DNA from: JBFWRK01 sp050248955
GTDB taxonomy: Bacteria > Actinomycetota > Acidimicrobiia > Acidimicrobiales > Ilumatobacteraceae
DNA length: 16,874 bases
Reading direction: 5' to 3'
NCBI GenBank assembly: GCA_050248955.1
Contig: JBFWRK010000035.1
Span: 1-16,874 of the forward strand
In this document: positions 7,504 through 14,246 of the stretch, piece by piece
Position numbering within the stretch: position 1 is the stretch's first letter
Layout of the letters: each line of letters starts with the position of its first letter
Position numbers and translations under genes: made by a program
Notes under the pieces: generated by a model
Seen by the model: the letters and a program-made list of their open reading frames with translations, nothing else
What the model was told of the DNA's origin: nothing
Databases searched by the model: none

Positions 7504-8108
7504 GACGGGCGGGCCATGTCGCAGGCGTCGAACACGGTGCGGCTCTGCTCGAACTCGGCCGCTGTCGGCACCCGACCCTCGACGAGCGCCGCCAAGAAGT
7601 CTTTGGCGTCGATGAACATGCCCAACATCACGCAGTCCATCGTCGGATCGTCCGCCGGCAGACCCGCCGATTGAAACCGTGCCTGCAGCTCGCCGCGAAG
7701 CTCCTCCACCGCGTGGCGGGCGGCGTCCTGATCGACGATGTTCGGCCGGTCCTGGAACACACAGCCCAGTCCGAGGTAGCGCACGTCGCTCTCCTCCTGC
7801 CCGGCCGGCCACGACGCGTCCGCCACACGATCGGCCAGATCCGGCCAGCGCACCAGCAGCGCATCGGCGATGCACGGGATCAACTCGTCGTGCCCGTGCG
7901 CCAACTCTGTCGCGTACACGCCAACGGCCCGATCGTGACCACCGACGATCACCGACGTCACCGAGTCAGCGCCGTCATGACCCGTCGCGGCGCTCGACGA
8001 CGGCGCTCCCCTGTCGTTGGACAGTTCGCCGACCGCCGCGTTGGCGCCGCACGCCGCCAACATGCCAACCGACGCGGCTAGAACCCAACCACTCCGCCAA
8101 CCACTCAT
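7500..8108 (-). CDS. Predicted lipoprotein of unknown function
   Basis: A 202-residue secreted lipoprotein. The N-terminus has a short basic region, a hydrophobic stretch and a lipobox LAAC at 17-20, so Cys20 should be lipidated and anchor the protein outside the membrane. A Ser/Ala/Gly-rich linker follows. The mature domain looks helical and contains four cysteines (in LIPCIADALL, GLGCVFQDR, MDCVMLGMF and FDACDMA), enough for two disulfides. I recognise no family. AGGAGAAGAGG stands just before the ATG. It is the first gene of the minus-strand group leading into the prepilin-peptidase-like protein, so the two probably act at the same membrane site. Confidence 0.78.
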   Translation of the reverse strand: MSGWRSGWVLAASVGMLAACGANAAVGELSNDRGAPSSSAATGHDGADSVTSVIVGGHDRAVGVYATELAHGHDELIPCIADALLVRWPDLADRVADASWPAGQEESDVRYLGLGCVFQDRPNIVDQDAARHAVEELRGELQARFQSAGLPADDPTMDCVMLGMFIDAKDFLAALVEGRVPTAAEFEQSRTVFDACDMARPS

Positions 8109-8227
8109 CGCTGCCTCTTCTCCTGGTGGGCCTCCCTGCGAGGCGCCGAGGAGATGTGTGCGAAGCGATCAGGCAACCGGCAACCACACACGGAAGACAG
8201 CCTCACCGCCTGCTCGCCGCTCGTTTC
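8109..8227. promoter_or_regulatory. Upstream region of the lipoprotein gene
   Basis: About 120 bp that must hold the promoter of the minus-strand lipoprotein group. A small dyad, GCCTC-5 bases-GAGGC, lies close to the start codon. I cannot pick a convincing -10/-35 pair. The right-hand end merges with the decayed BTAD copy. Confidence 0.3.
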
Positions 8228-8565
8228 GTATCGGTCGGGCCGGCTACGACTGGGCGTACCGCGACCAGGACGTCGCCTACGCCTTGCGGCTGATCGAACA
8301 GGCCGTCGAGGCGCTGGTCGATGTCGCGATCGAGGCGGGCCAAAGTGGACGCGGCGCTCGTCGCGATCACCTGCGAATTGCGCGGGCTGCCGGCAACGAT
8401 GAGCTCTACCGGTGGCGGATTGGCGTCGAGCACCAGACGGGTGACCACGCCGGGATCGTCGCCGCCTGCCGCGAGCTGAGCGTCTACCTCGCCGATCTCG
8501 ACGCCTCTCCCTCGCCGGCGGCCACGGGACTCGTCGACGAGCTGACCAGACGGCATCAACCGTGA
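8228..8565 (+). pseudogene. Truncated and frameshifted second BTAD-domain gene
   Basis: The plus strand reads GYDWAYRDQDVAYALRLIEQ, then ELYRWRIGVEHQTGDHAGIV and SVYLADLDASPSPAATGLVDEL. It aligns along its length with the C-terminal BTAD domain of the large regulator (GYDWAHRDQHVTEASDLIEA, ELYRCRMRAEHQAGN, TYLTDLDTEPSPTTTTLYHEL). Between about 8340 and 8393 the family sequence appears only in the +1 frame (DAALVAITCELRGLP), so two compensating indels are present. Everything upstream of the BTAD core, including the winged helix and membrane parts, is missing. It is therefore a remnant of a related but not identical regulator, inverted relative to the intact one. Confidence 0.75.
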
Positions 8566-8630
8566 GGCCCGCGGGATCACGCTCCGGCGCGCTCCGGACC
8601 GGCCACGGCGCGCCGGCGAGACGCGCCGAT

Positions 8631-8649
8631 CGCGGCTTGCGAAGCCGCG
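8631..8649. terminator. Strong hairpin between convergent genes
   Basis: CGCGGCTT-gcg-AAGCCGCG, a perfect 8-bp stem with a 3-base loop, lies between the end of the plus-strand BTAD remnant (8565) and the end of the minus-strand 8665-9072 gene. Its position fits a two-way transcription terminator. There is no T-run, which is usual in very GC-rich genomes. Confidence 0.5.
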
Positions 8650-8664
8650 AGGTGGGCCAGTCGG

Positions 8665-9072
8665 TCAGGTCGTGGCGGACCGCGGGTACGGCGCCGGGAC
8701 GATCACCCAGCCGCCAGGGTTGGCGGCCCGCGCCGCTGCGGCGAACGCGTCGATGCGCTGGTCGGCGTCGCCGCCGCGCGCGGTGACGGTCACGTAGTCG
8801 GAGGTGCCGCGGACCCGCACCCAGCCGGGTTCGGCGGCGAGCACGCGCAGCGTGTCGTAGAAGGCGTCGAGGTCACGGCTGTCGGGGAGGTTGTCGGGGC
8901 AGCCGTGGACGATGGTGAGGTGCCGGTGGCCGTGGGCGACCTCCTCGGCCTCGCACACGACGAGGTCCTCGACCAGGGCGCGGCGGCACTGCGGGGTGGT
9001 GGCGGGATCGGCGAGGTCGGCGAGACGGCACCAGAACGGGTCGTAGCTGGTGGGGTCGTCGATTCGAGACAT
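8665..9072 (-). CDS. Uncharacterised 135-residue protein
   Basis: A soluble protein, with no signal peptide or membrane helix, that I do not recognise. It starts MSRIDDPTSYDPFWCRLADL and contains a helix with LVEDLVVCEAEEVAHGHRHL, then LDAFYDTLRVLAAEPGWVRVRG and DYVTVTARGG. The alternation suggests a small alpha/beta domain with three cysteines and several histidines in the first half. TGAGGAGCC stands about eight bases before the ATG, a good ribosome site. The codon bias is strong and the frame agrees, so the gene is probably real. It lies beside the conjugation genes but has its own direction and probably its own promoter. Confidence 0.68.
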   Translation of the reverse strand: MSRIDDPTSYDPFWCRLADLADPATTPQCRRALVEDLVVCEAEEVAHGHRHLTIVHGCPDNLPDSRDLDAFYDTLRVLAAEPGWVRVRGTSDYVTVTARGGDADQRIDAFAAAARAANPGGWVIVPAPYPRSATT

Positions 9073-9225
9073 CGCAACGGCTCCTCACGGTGGTGCCGTG
9101 GCTCCACGAACACGACACGATCGACACCGGTGGAGCAGCAATCAACAGCGTAGTCGCGGGCTTCTCTCAGGTTCCCCGGACGAACCGCTGCCGTTATGCC
9201 GTCACCGCGCGAGCGGCCGGGCCGG

Positions 9226-10317
9226 TCAGTAGAAGCAACCGGCGGTGGGCAGCGTCACAGGGTCCACGCCCATCGCATGGTCGCGCAGGGACCGCAGGAG
9301 CGGTTGGGGGCAGCGGAGCTGCCCGTCGGCGGTGCGGACCTGGAGATGAAGATGCGGGCCACTCGAGCGTCCGGTGTTGCCCGAGGTGAGGATCTGTGTC
9401 CCAGCGGCGATCGTGTCGCCGACTTGGACATGGACGGCGATGCCGTGGCAGTACGCCCACCGGTTGCCGGCGTCGTCTTCGACGGTGACGCCGATCCCGC
9501 AGGTCTGACAGCCAGAGACGTTGGCGCCGCAGCCGTGGTCCCACCAGTTGTAGGGCCAGTGCTGCACCGCCGCGACCCGGCCACCGCGCACCGCGTAGAG
9601 CGGCGTGCCGACGGGCAGCCCCCAGTCCCATGCGGGGTAGTCGTGGTGTGGGGCGTCGACCGGGGCGTTGGCGAACAGCTCGCGGGGCGCGGGGTAGGCG
9701 TAGCCGTCGCCCAGCGCGCCGATCGGGGTGCCCGGCAGGCAACCCCCTGCTGCCGGACCGTTGTCGGTCGGGACGCCGGCGAGTTGGTGTTCGTACTCGG
9801 TGAGCCACCGCTGCTGGTACTGGCGGGGGGTGAGGACGTTGCCGGCGCGGGGGGCGGGCACGGTGTCCCACGCGGCGGAGCCGTCGGCTGGCAGGTGCCC
9901 GAGGTACCAGACGACGGGCACGGCGGCGACGTCGCTGTCGTGGGCGTCGAGGATGCCCTGGACGTGCTCGATTGCCTTCTGGTCTTGCACGTGAGGCGGG
10001 GCCTGCCATGCCCGGGCATAGCCGCCGTAGTGGTTCCAGGTGCTGTCGATGAACTGGTAGGCGCCCGACGCCGACGATCCGGCTGCCTGTGCCGTGTAGT
10101 CGCCGCCTGACTCCAACGTGCGGATCGTGGCCAGGATCGCGTCGATCTCGGCGTAGGAGGCGCAGCCCAACCGTGGCCCGTCGCCGGTGGCGAACAGCAC
10201 CGGGAACGCCATCAGACCGGCGACGACCGCGACGAACGGGGCAGCGAGCAGCTTCACAACGCTGTTCCCACCCACGACGAGGCCAGAACGAGACACGTAG
10301 GCATCGCCCGGACGCAT
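9226..10317 (-). CDS. Bifunctional cell-wall hydrolase: lytic transglycosylase-like plus M23 endopeptidase
   Basis: A predicted 363-residue envelope protein that opens peptidoglycan for the conjugation channel, the VirB1-like role. A signal or anchor helix lies at about 20-43. A lysozyme-like domain follows (about 55-140), with putative catalytic E69 in TLESGGDY and the supporting SGAYQFIDSTWNHYGGYA. The M23 LytM-type domain (about 205-330) has the zinc ligands: H225 to D231 in HDYPAWDWG, and H322/H324 in GPHLHLQV, with H291 in YCHG. Several cysteines (263, 270, 273, 290, 336, 361) may form disulfides outside the cell. The start is uncertain. ATG 10317 lies inside a perfect hairpin, and GTG codons at 10296 and 10257 would also keep the anchor. 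The frame extending to 10482 was rejected because it overlaps the divergent operon start. Confidence 0.9.
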   Translation of the reverse strand: MRPGDAYVSRSGLVVGGNSVVKLLAAPFVAVVAGLMAFPVLFATGDGPRLGCASYAEIDAILATIRTLESGGDYTAQAAGSSASGAYQFIDSTWNHYGGYARAWQAPPHVQDQKAIEHVQGILDAHDSDVAAVPVVWYLGHLPADGSAAWDTVPAPRAGNVLTPRQYQQRWLTEYEHQLAGVPTDNGPAAGGCLPGTPIGALGDGYAYPAPRELFANAPVDAPHHDYPAWDWGLPVGTPLYAVRGGRVAAVQHWPYNWWDHGCGANVSGCQTCGIGVTVEDDAGNRWAYCHGIAVHVQVGDTIAAGTQILTSGNTGRSSGPHLHLQVRTADGQLRCPQPLLRSLRDHAMGVDPVTLPTAGCFY

Positions 10318-10343
10318 CGAGCCGGTGGACGCCGGCTCGATGC
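10314..10343. repeat. Perfect 12-bp inverted repeat at the hydrolase start
   Basis: GCATCGAGCCGG, six bases (tggacg), then CCGGCTCGATGC. All twelve pairs match. The minus-strand ATG at 10317-10315 lies within the left arm. It could be an operator, or an mRNA hairpin hiding the start codon of the hydrolase. Confidence 0.85.
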
Positions 10344-10460
10344 TCTCGTGGGCCTGATGGACGCGACGGCGGTGTCGCGCGGCGAGTGGGTCGTGGGTGG
10401 GTGAGTGGTTCGAGAAGCGACACCGCGAGGGGTGTCTCGAACCATGAAGGGGGTGTGCAG
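10318..10460. promoter_or_regulatory. Divergent control region of the conjugation genes
   Basis: 143 bp between the divergent hydrolase gene and the transfer operon. It contains or overlaps three perfect inverted repeats: a 12-bp pair at 10314-10343, a 6-bp pair CGCGAC-6-GTCGCG at 10362-10379, and a 10-bp pair at 10406-10444. A G/T-rich run (gtgggtcgtgggtgggtg) lies between the last two. Promoters for both directions must be here, but no clear -10/-35 pairs are visible. The dense dyads fit repressor binding or, less likely, an origin of transfer. Confidence 0.6.
10406..10444. repeat. 10-bp perfect inverted repeat in the operon leader
   Basis: TGGTTCGAGA, 19 bases, then TCTCGAACCA. A second nested pair (GACACC-6-GGTGTC at 10419-10436) lies inside, sharing two bases with the right arm. 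The repeat ends 16 bases before the ATG at 10461 and leaves the ribosome site (aaggggg) just outside. It could be a repressor operator or a leader hairpin. Confidence 0.85.
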
Positions 10461-10808
10461 ATGTCCAGGGGACAACGAGCACGTCTACTCGTCGGAACCG
10501 GCCTCACCGTCGCAGTTGTGGTCGCGTTGTCGACGCCGGCGTTGGCGCAGGTCCCCGACCCGGCACCCGACGCTTCGCTGCCCGGCGGGGCGCTGATCAC
10601 CCAGGTGCTCGGCTGGTTGAAGTACGCGGCGATCGCGGCGGCAGTGGCCGGTCTGCTGATCGGCGGGGTCGCGACAGGGGTCGGCCACTTCGGCTCGAAC
10701 TATTCGGCGTCGTCGGCTGGCCGCAAGTGGGTGTTGGGTGGGATCGGCGCGGCGATGATCGCCGGGCTGGCCCACACGATCGCCACCACCGTCTACAACG
10801 CGACCTGA
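10461..10808 (+). CDS. Small two-helix secreted protein, VirB2/TrbC pilin-like
   Basis: A 115-residue protein with a signal peptide (basic MSRGQRAR, hydrophobic core, AxA-type cleavage site after STPALA at residue 29). After a short Pro/Asp-rich linker come two hydrophobic helices (about 54-76 and 89-111) separated by a polar loop with Ser and Arg/Lys. This size and layout match VirB2/TrbC-type pilin subunits or small channel proteins that open transfer operons. The sequence itself is not diagnostic, so the role is inferred from layout and position. The ATG at 10461 follows aaggggg. The same frame is open far upstream, but that part is basic shadow sequence crossing the control region. Confidence 0.72.
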   Translation: MSRGQRARLLVGTGLTVAVVVALSTPALAQVPDPAPDASLPGGALITQVLGWLKYAAIAAAVAGLLIGGVATGVGHFGSNYSASSAGRKWVLGGIGAAMIAGLAHTIATTVYNAT

Positions 10809-10810
10809 CC

Positions 10811-11497
10811 ATGCGCCGCGCACGCGTGTACGCCGCCGCAGCAGCCGTCGTGGTGCTCGTCGCGATCGGGTTCCGGGCCTGTTCCACACCCTCAACCGGC
10901 ACCGACACCGACACCGACACCGGGCCCGTAACCCCTGCGGCCACCGGCGAGGTCGCTGGGCGTGGCCCGGCGTCGACCCGCCATGGCGTCCCCGGCGGAT
11001 GGTCGCACGACGAGTCGGGCGCGGTCGCCGTCGCGGTCTCGGCGGTCCGCCTGACCGGAGAGATCGCCCGGGCAGGGTTCATCACTCGCACCGACATGAT
11101 CGAGACGTTGGCCTCCGCTCGCTACGGACCGACCCTGGCCGCCGACTCGGCGGCCCAGTTGGGGGAGATGTCCGGGGAGCTCGGCGCCGCCGGGGTCACC
11201 GTCCAATCGGTGACGTTCACCGAGTTGCCGTTGACCGCCCGCGTCGTTCACGCCGACCGAGCCTCGGCCGCGGTGGAGGTGTGGACGGTCTCGGTGATCA
11301 CGGTGGCGGACGTGGCGGCGCCGAGGCAGGTGTGGCGCACGGTCACCGTCGAGCTGGTCTGGGAGGCCGGCGACTGGCGGGTCGACGGGTGGACGACCCG
11401 GTCGGGTCCTACCCCGGCGCTGGCGGTGAGCGCACCGGTCGCGTCGGCCGCCGAGGTGCTCGAGGTCCTGTCGTGGCCGAGTGCTGGGGGTGGGTGA
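10811..11497 (+). CDS. Membrane-anchored VirB8/TcpC-like conjugation protein
   Basis: A 228-residue protein with one N-terminal membrane helix (about 5-23) and a Thr-Asp repeat linker (TDTDTDT, residues about 31-37). The outer domain (about 60-228) has a long helix region (VAVSAVRLTGEIARAGFITR) followed by beta strands (AAVEVWTVSVITV, WRTVTVELVWEAGDWRVDGW). This one-helix anchor plus NTF2-like alpha/beta domain is the layout of VirB8/TcpC scaffold proteins that hold the transfer channel together. The VWEAGDWRVDGW ending is typical of the fold. The start is two bases after the pilin-like stop, and the stop shares one base with the next ATG (TGATG), indicating coupled translation. The family call is by fold pattern, not close similarity. 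Confidence 0.7.
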   Translation: MRRARVYAAAAAVVVLVAIGFRACSTPSTGTDTDTDTGPVTPAATGEVAGRGPASTRHGVPGGWSHDESGAVAVAVSAVRLTGEIARAGFITRTDMIETLASARYGPTLAADSAAQLGEMSGELGAAGVTVQSVTFTELPLTARVVHADRASAAVEVWTVSVITVADVAAPRQVWRTVTVELVWEAGDWRVDGWTTRSGPTPALAVSAPVASAAEVLEVLSWPSAGGG

Positions 11498-12780
11498 TGT
11501 TCGACTGGGCGATCGGCGGGTTGGGATCGTTGTTCGGTTTCGTCGGTGACGCCGTCGGCTCTGCGGTCGGGTGGGCGTGGGACAAGGTCATCACCGGCAT
11601 CTACACCTGGGTGGCCAACGGGCTCGCCTTGTTGATCGAGTGGGTGTGGTCGGTGCTCGATTCCGGCACCACCCCGCGGGTCACGGCCGGCTGGTTCCGC
11701 AACGAGTTGGCCGCCCAGGTCGGTTTGATCGCCCTCGCGGTGACGATCGCGATGATGCTCGCCTCCGCCGTCCAGGCCGCGTTGGCGGGCCGACCGGAGC
11801 AGCTCGGCGACGCCGTCAAGGAGGGCGCCCGGGCGATCGTCGCGTCCGCCCTCGCCCTCACCGTGTTGGACGTGTTGATCGGGGTGGTGGACGAAGCCTC
11901 GGCGATGGTGTGGCAGATCGGCCGCCCCGATCTCGTCTCCATGCTGGAGCGGATGGTGCTGGTCGCGACCACGACCGGGCCGCTCGGCTCCACCTTCGTC
12001 GGACCGCTCTGTCTGCTGTTCGGGTTCTTGGGGCTGATCGGGTTGGTGGTGGCGTTGATGATGCGCTCGGCGCTGATCTACGTCGCCGCCGCGCTGGCGC
12101 CGATCGTGTGGTCCGCCAACGTGCTCCCGCTGTTCCGTGGCTCCGCCCGCAAGCTCGTCCATCTCACCGTGGCGCTCGTCGTGTCGAAGCTGGCGATCGT
12201 CATCACCCTCGTCGTGGCGGTGAAGCTGATCGCCAACCCGGCCGGCGATCCCGACTCCGCGTCGTTGATCAACGACGGCGCCGCCGCGGTCGGCACCCTG
12301 ATGACAGGGTTCATCTGCTTCCTGATCGCCGCGGTCACACCGGTCGTGCTCTACAAGCTGATGCCCACCGTGGAAGGCGCGATGGTCGGCTCCGGCATCG
12401 CCGGCGGCTGGGCCCGCGGCGCGACGACCGCCGCGCACACCGCGCTGATGGTCAAGAGTCTCGGCGCCACCACGGCAGCGTCCGCGGCGACGCGTCAAGT
12501 GGCCGGCCAGCAAGGCGCGCAGGGGGCGTCCTCGGGTGGGATCGCCGGGCTCACCGGCCACCAACCCGCGACCCCCGCCAGCACCGCGGCATCGACGGGC
12601 CAACAGCCGAGGTCACCGGCGCAGACCGACGCGCCGAGCCCGGGCGGCAGCGGACCGGCACGGTCGAGGCCGCCGAGACGCCCGGGACGGGCCAGAACCG
12701 AAGCGTCGACGCCGGCATCCGGTCCGCCGCGACGCGGATTCGACGGCGAGGGTGGCGACGAACCGGCGGGTGAGTCGTGA
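11497..12780 (+). CDS. VirB6/TrbL-like polytopic channel protein
   Basis: A 427-residue inner-membrane protein with about six hydrophobic segments (72-96, 112-134, 166-190, 190-210, 222-246, 264-290). A sequence at about 190-215 (SALIYVAAALAPIVWSANVLP) is typical of TrbL/VirB6 proteins, where a small-residue-rich helix precedes a cytoplasmic loop. The last 90 residues are disordered, rich in Gly, Pro, Ser, Gln and Arg, and probably face the cytoplasm. VirB6-type proteins form the inner-membrane pore through which DNA leaves. The ATG overlaps the previous stop by one base and a G-rich site lies before it. The stop overlaps the next GTG in GTGA. Confidence 0.85.
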   Translation: MFDWAIGGLGSLFGFVGDAVGSAVGWAWDKVITGIYTWVANGLALLIEWVWSVLDSGTTPRVTAGWFRNELAAQVGLIALAVTIAMMLASAVQAALAGRPEQLGDAVKEGARAIVASALALTVLDVLIGVVDEASAMVWQIGRPDLVSMLERMVLVATTTGPLGSTFVGPLCLLFGFLGLIGLVVALMMRSALIYVAAALAPIVWSANVLPLFRGSARKLVHLTVALVVSKLAIVITLVVAVKLIANPAGDPDSASLINDGAAAVGTLMTGFICFLIAAVTPVVLYKLMPTVEGAMVGSGIAGGWARGATTAAHTALMVKSLGATTAASAATRQVAGQQGAQGASSGGIAGLTGHQPATPASTAASTGQQPRSPAQTDAPSPGGSGPARSRPPRRPGRARTEASTPASGPPRRGFDGEGGDEPAGES

Positions 12781-14246
12781 GTGACGCCCGCTCCTATCGC
12801 TTCGCCGATGCCAACGAGCCCGGCCTGCTCCTCGGTCTCGGTGCCCGCCAGGCGATCCCGGTCGTCGTCGGGGTGCTGGTTCTCGCGCTTGTGTTGCAGA
12901 CCCCGCTCCCACCGGCCGTCGGCATCGCCGGCCCGGTCCTCGGGTGCGTGGTGGCGTTCGGGCGTTGGCGAGGCGCACCGCTCGCCGAGATCCTCGCCCC
13001 GGGCGCCCGGCTCGTCGTCGGGCGGCGGCTGGGTCGGCGGCGGTGGGTCCGCCCGCCGCTGCTGGGCGACAACACCAACGCCGCCCTTCCCAAGCCGTTG
13101 CACGGCCTCGAGCTCCTCGAACCCGTCGACGTTCCCTTTGGGGTCGTGCGGGACCGCACCGCCGGCTGGCTGACCGCGGTGCTGCGGGTCCGCGGGCAAG
13201 GGTTCCCGCTCGCCTCCGCGGTCGAGCAGGACGCGATGCTCGCCGGTTGGGGCGCGGCGTTGTCGCCGTTCGCCCGGGAGCACTCGGCGGTGGCCCAGGT
13301 CGTGTGGCAGGAGTGGGCGCACCCCGTCGGCAGCGACGAGCACCGTGCGTTCCTCGACAGGATCGGGCTGTGGTCTCGTGCCGGGGAGCCGGCGATGGCG
13401 GACTACGCGGCGTTGGTCGACGAGCAGGCGCCGGTCACGATCGCCCACGAGGTTCTCGTTGCCGTCACCGTTGACCAACGCAGGGTCCGGGCCCGTCGCC
13501 GGGCCGCGTCGAGGCTGGCCGCTGCGGTCGACACGCTCGCCGAGGAGCTTCGCTTGTTCTCGTCGCGGCTCGACGCCGCTGGCCTGGCGGTGGAGGGGCC
13601 GTTGTCGGCGTTGGAGGTGTCCGCCGCGGTGCGGGTGCGTTCCGACCCGAACCGGGCCGCCCAGGTCGCGACGTTGACCCGGTCGTTGGCGGCAGCGGTT
13701 CGGCGAGGGGCGTTGGAGTGGGGTCCGATGGCCGTGGAGTCTGACTGGGGTCACGTCCACGTCGACGGCGCTTATCACCGTTCCTATCGGGTCGCGTCCT
13801 GGCCGCAACTGCCCGTCGGCTCGGACTGGCTGTCGGGCCTGCTGGTCGAGACGCACTGCGTTCGCACGCTGACGGTCGTGTTGGAGCCGGTCCCGATGGG
13901 TCGCGCCGCTCGAGCCGCGGATCGCGAGGTGATGGCCCGCGAGGCCGACGCCGACATGAAGAGCCAGAAGGGGTTTCGGGTCAACGCCCGGGAACGCAAA
14001 CGCCTGGCCGACGTGGAAGCCCGAGAGCGGGAGCTGTCCGAGGGCCATGCGGAGTTCAGCTTCGTGGGGATCGTCACCGTCACCGCCGCCGACTTGGACC
14101 AGCTCGACGACGACTGCGCCGATGTCGAGCAGGCCGCCGCTCAGTCGCTGCTCGACCTGCGCCCGCTGGAGGCCCGCCACGGGCAGGGCTGGGTCGCCGC
14201 TTTGCCGCTCGGCCGGGCTGTGTCCCGAACCACGACGGCGCCATGA
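12777..14246 (+). CDS. SCO6880-family conjugation protein
   Basis: A 489-residue protein with two membrane helices near the N-terminus (about 27-45 and 47-62), preceded by YRFADANEPGLLLGLGARQ and followed by a long soluble part. This resembles the actinobacterial SCO6880 family, in which a PrgI-like membrane part is joined to a region similar to the N-terminal domain of VirB4. A basic, highly charged helix region lies at about 380-425 (EADADMKSQKGFRVNARERK, RLADVEARERELSEG). There is no Walker motif. The ATPase is the next gene, so the usual VirB4 is split over two proteins. The GTG start overlaps the VirB6-like stop, and its own stop overlaps the next start in ATGA. Confidence 0.8.
   Translation: MSDARSYRFADANEPGLLLGLGARQAIPVVVGVLVLALVLQTPLPPAVGIAGPVLGCVVAFGRWRGAPLAEILAPGARLVVGRRLGRRRWVRPPLLGDNTNAALPKPLHGLELLEPVDVPFGVVRDRTAGWLTAVLRVRGQGFPLASAVEQDAMLAGWGAALSPFAREHSAVAQVVWQEWAHPVGSDEHRAFLDRIGLWSRAGEPAMADYAALVDEQAPVTIAHEVLVAVTVDQRRVRARRRAASRLAAAVDTLAEELRLFSSRLDAAGLAVEGPLSALEVSAAVRVRSDPNRAAQVATLTRSLAAAVRRGALEWGPMAVESDWGHVHVDGAYHRSYRVASWPQLPVGSDWLSGLLVETHCVRTLTVVLEPVPMGRAARAADREVMAREADADMKSQKGFRVNARERKRLADVEARERELSEGHAEFSFVGIVTVTAADLDQLDDDCADVEQAAAQSLLDLRPLEARHGQGWVAALPLGRAVSRTTTAP

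Noticed and set aside
9125..9132. 8-bp palindrome CACCGGTG upstream of the 8665-9072 gene
   Set aside because: A single short palindrome is expected by chance in DNA this GC-rich, and no second copy is nearby.
10362..10379. Origin of transfer (oriT) as a firm call
   Set aside because: Inverted repeats are present, but no known nick motif or adjacent relaxase gene can be seen, so it remains only a hypothesis.
10089..10460. Upstream extension of the pilin-like gene
   Set aside because: The extra part overlaps the hydrolase gene and the control region, is strongly basic, and would bury the signal peptide that begins at 10461.
10901..10922. Short ACCGAC tandem repeat (about 3.7 copies)
   Set aside because: It encodes the Thr-Asp linker of the VirB8-like protein. 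Too short and in frame to be more than a coding microsatellite.
11248..12603. 451-codon minus-strand frame
   Set aside because: Antisense shadow of the VirB6-like gene, rich in Arg, Gly, His and Asp.
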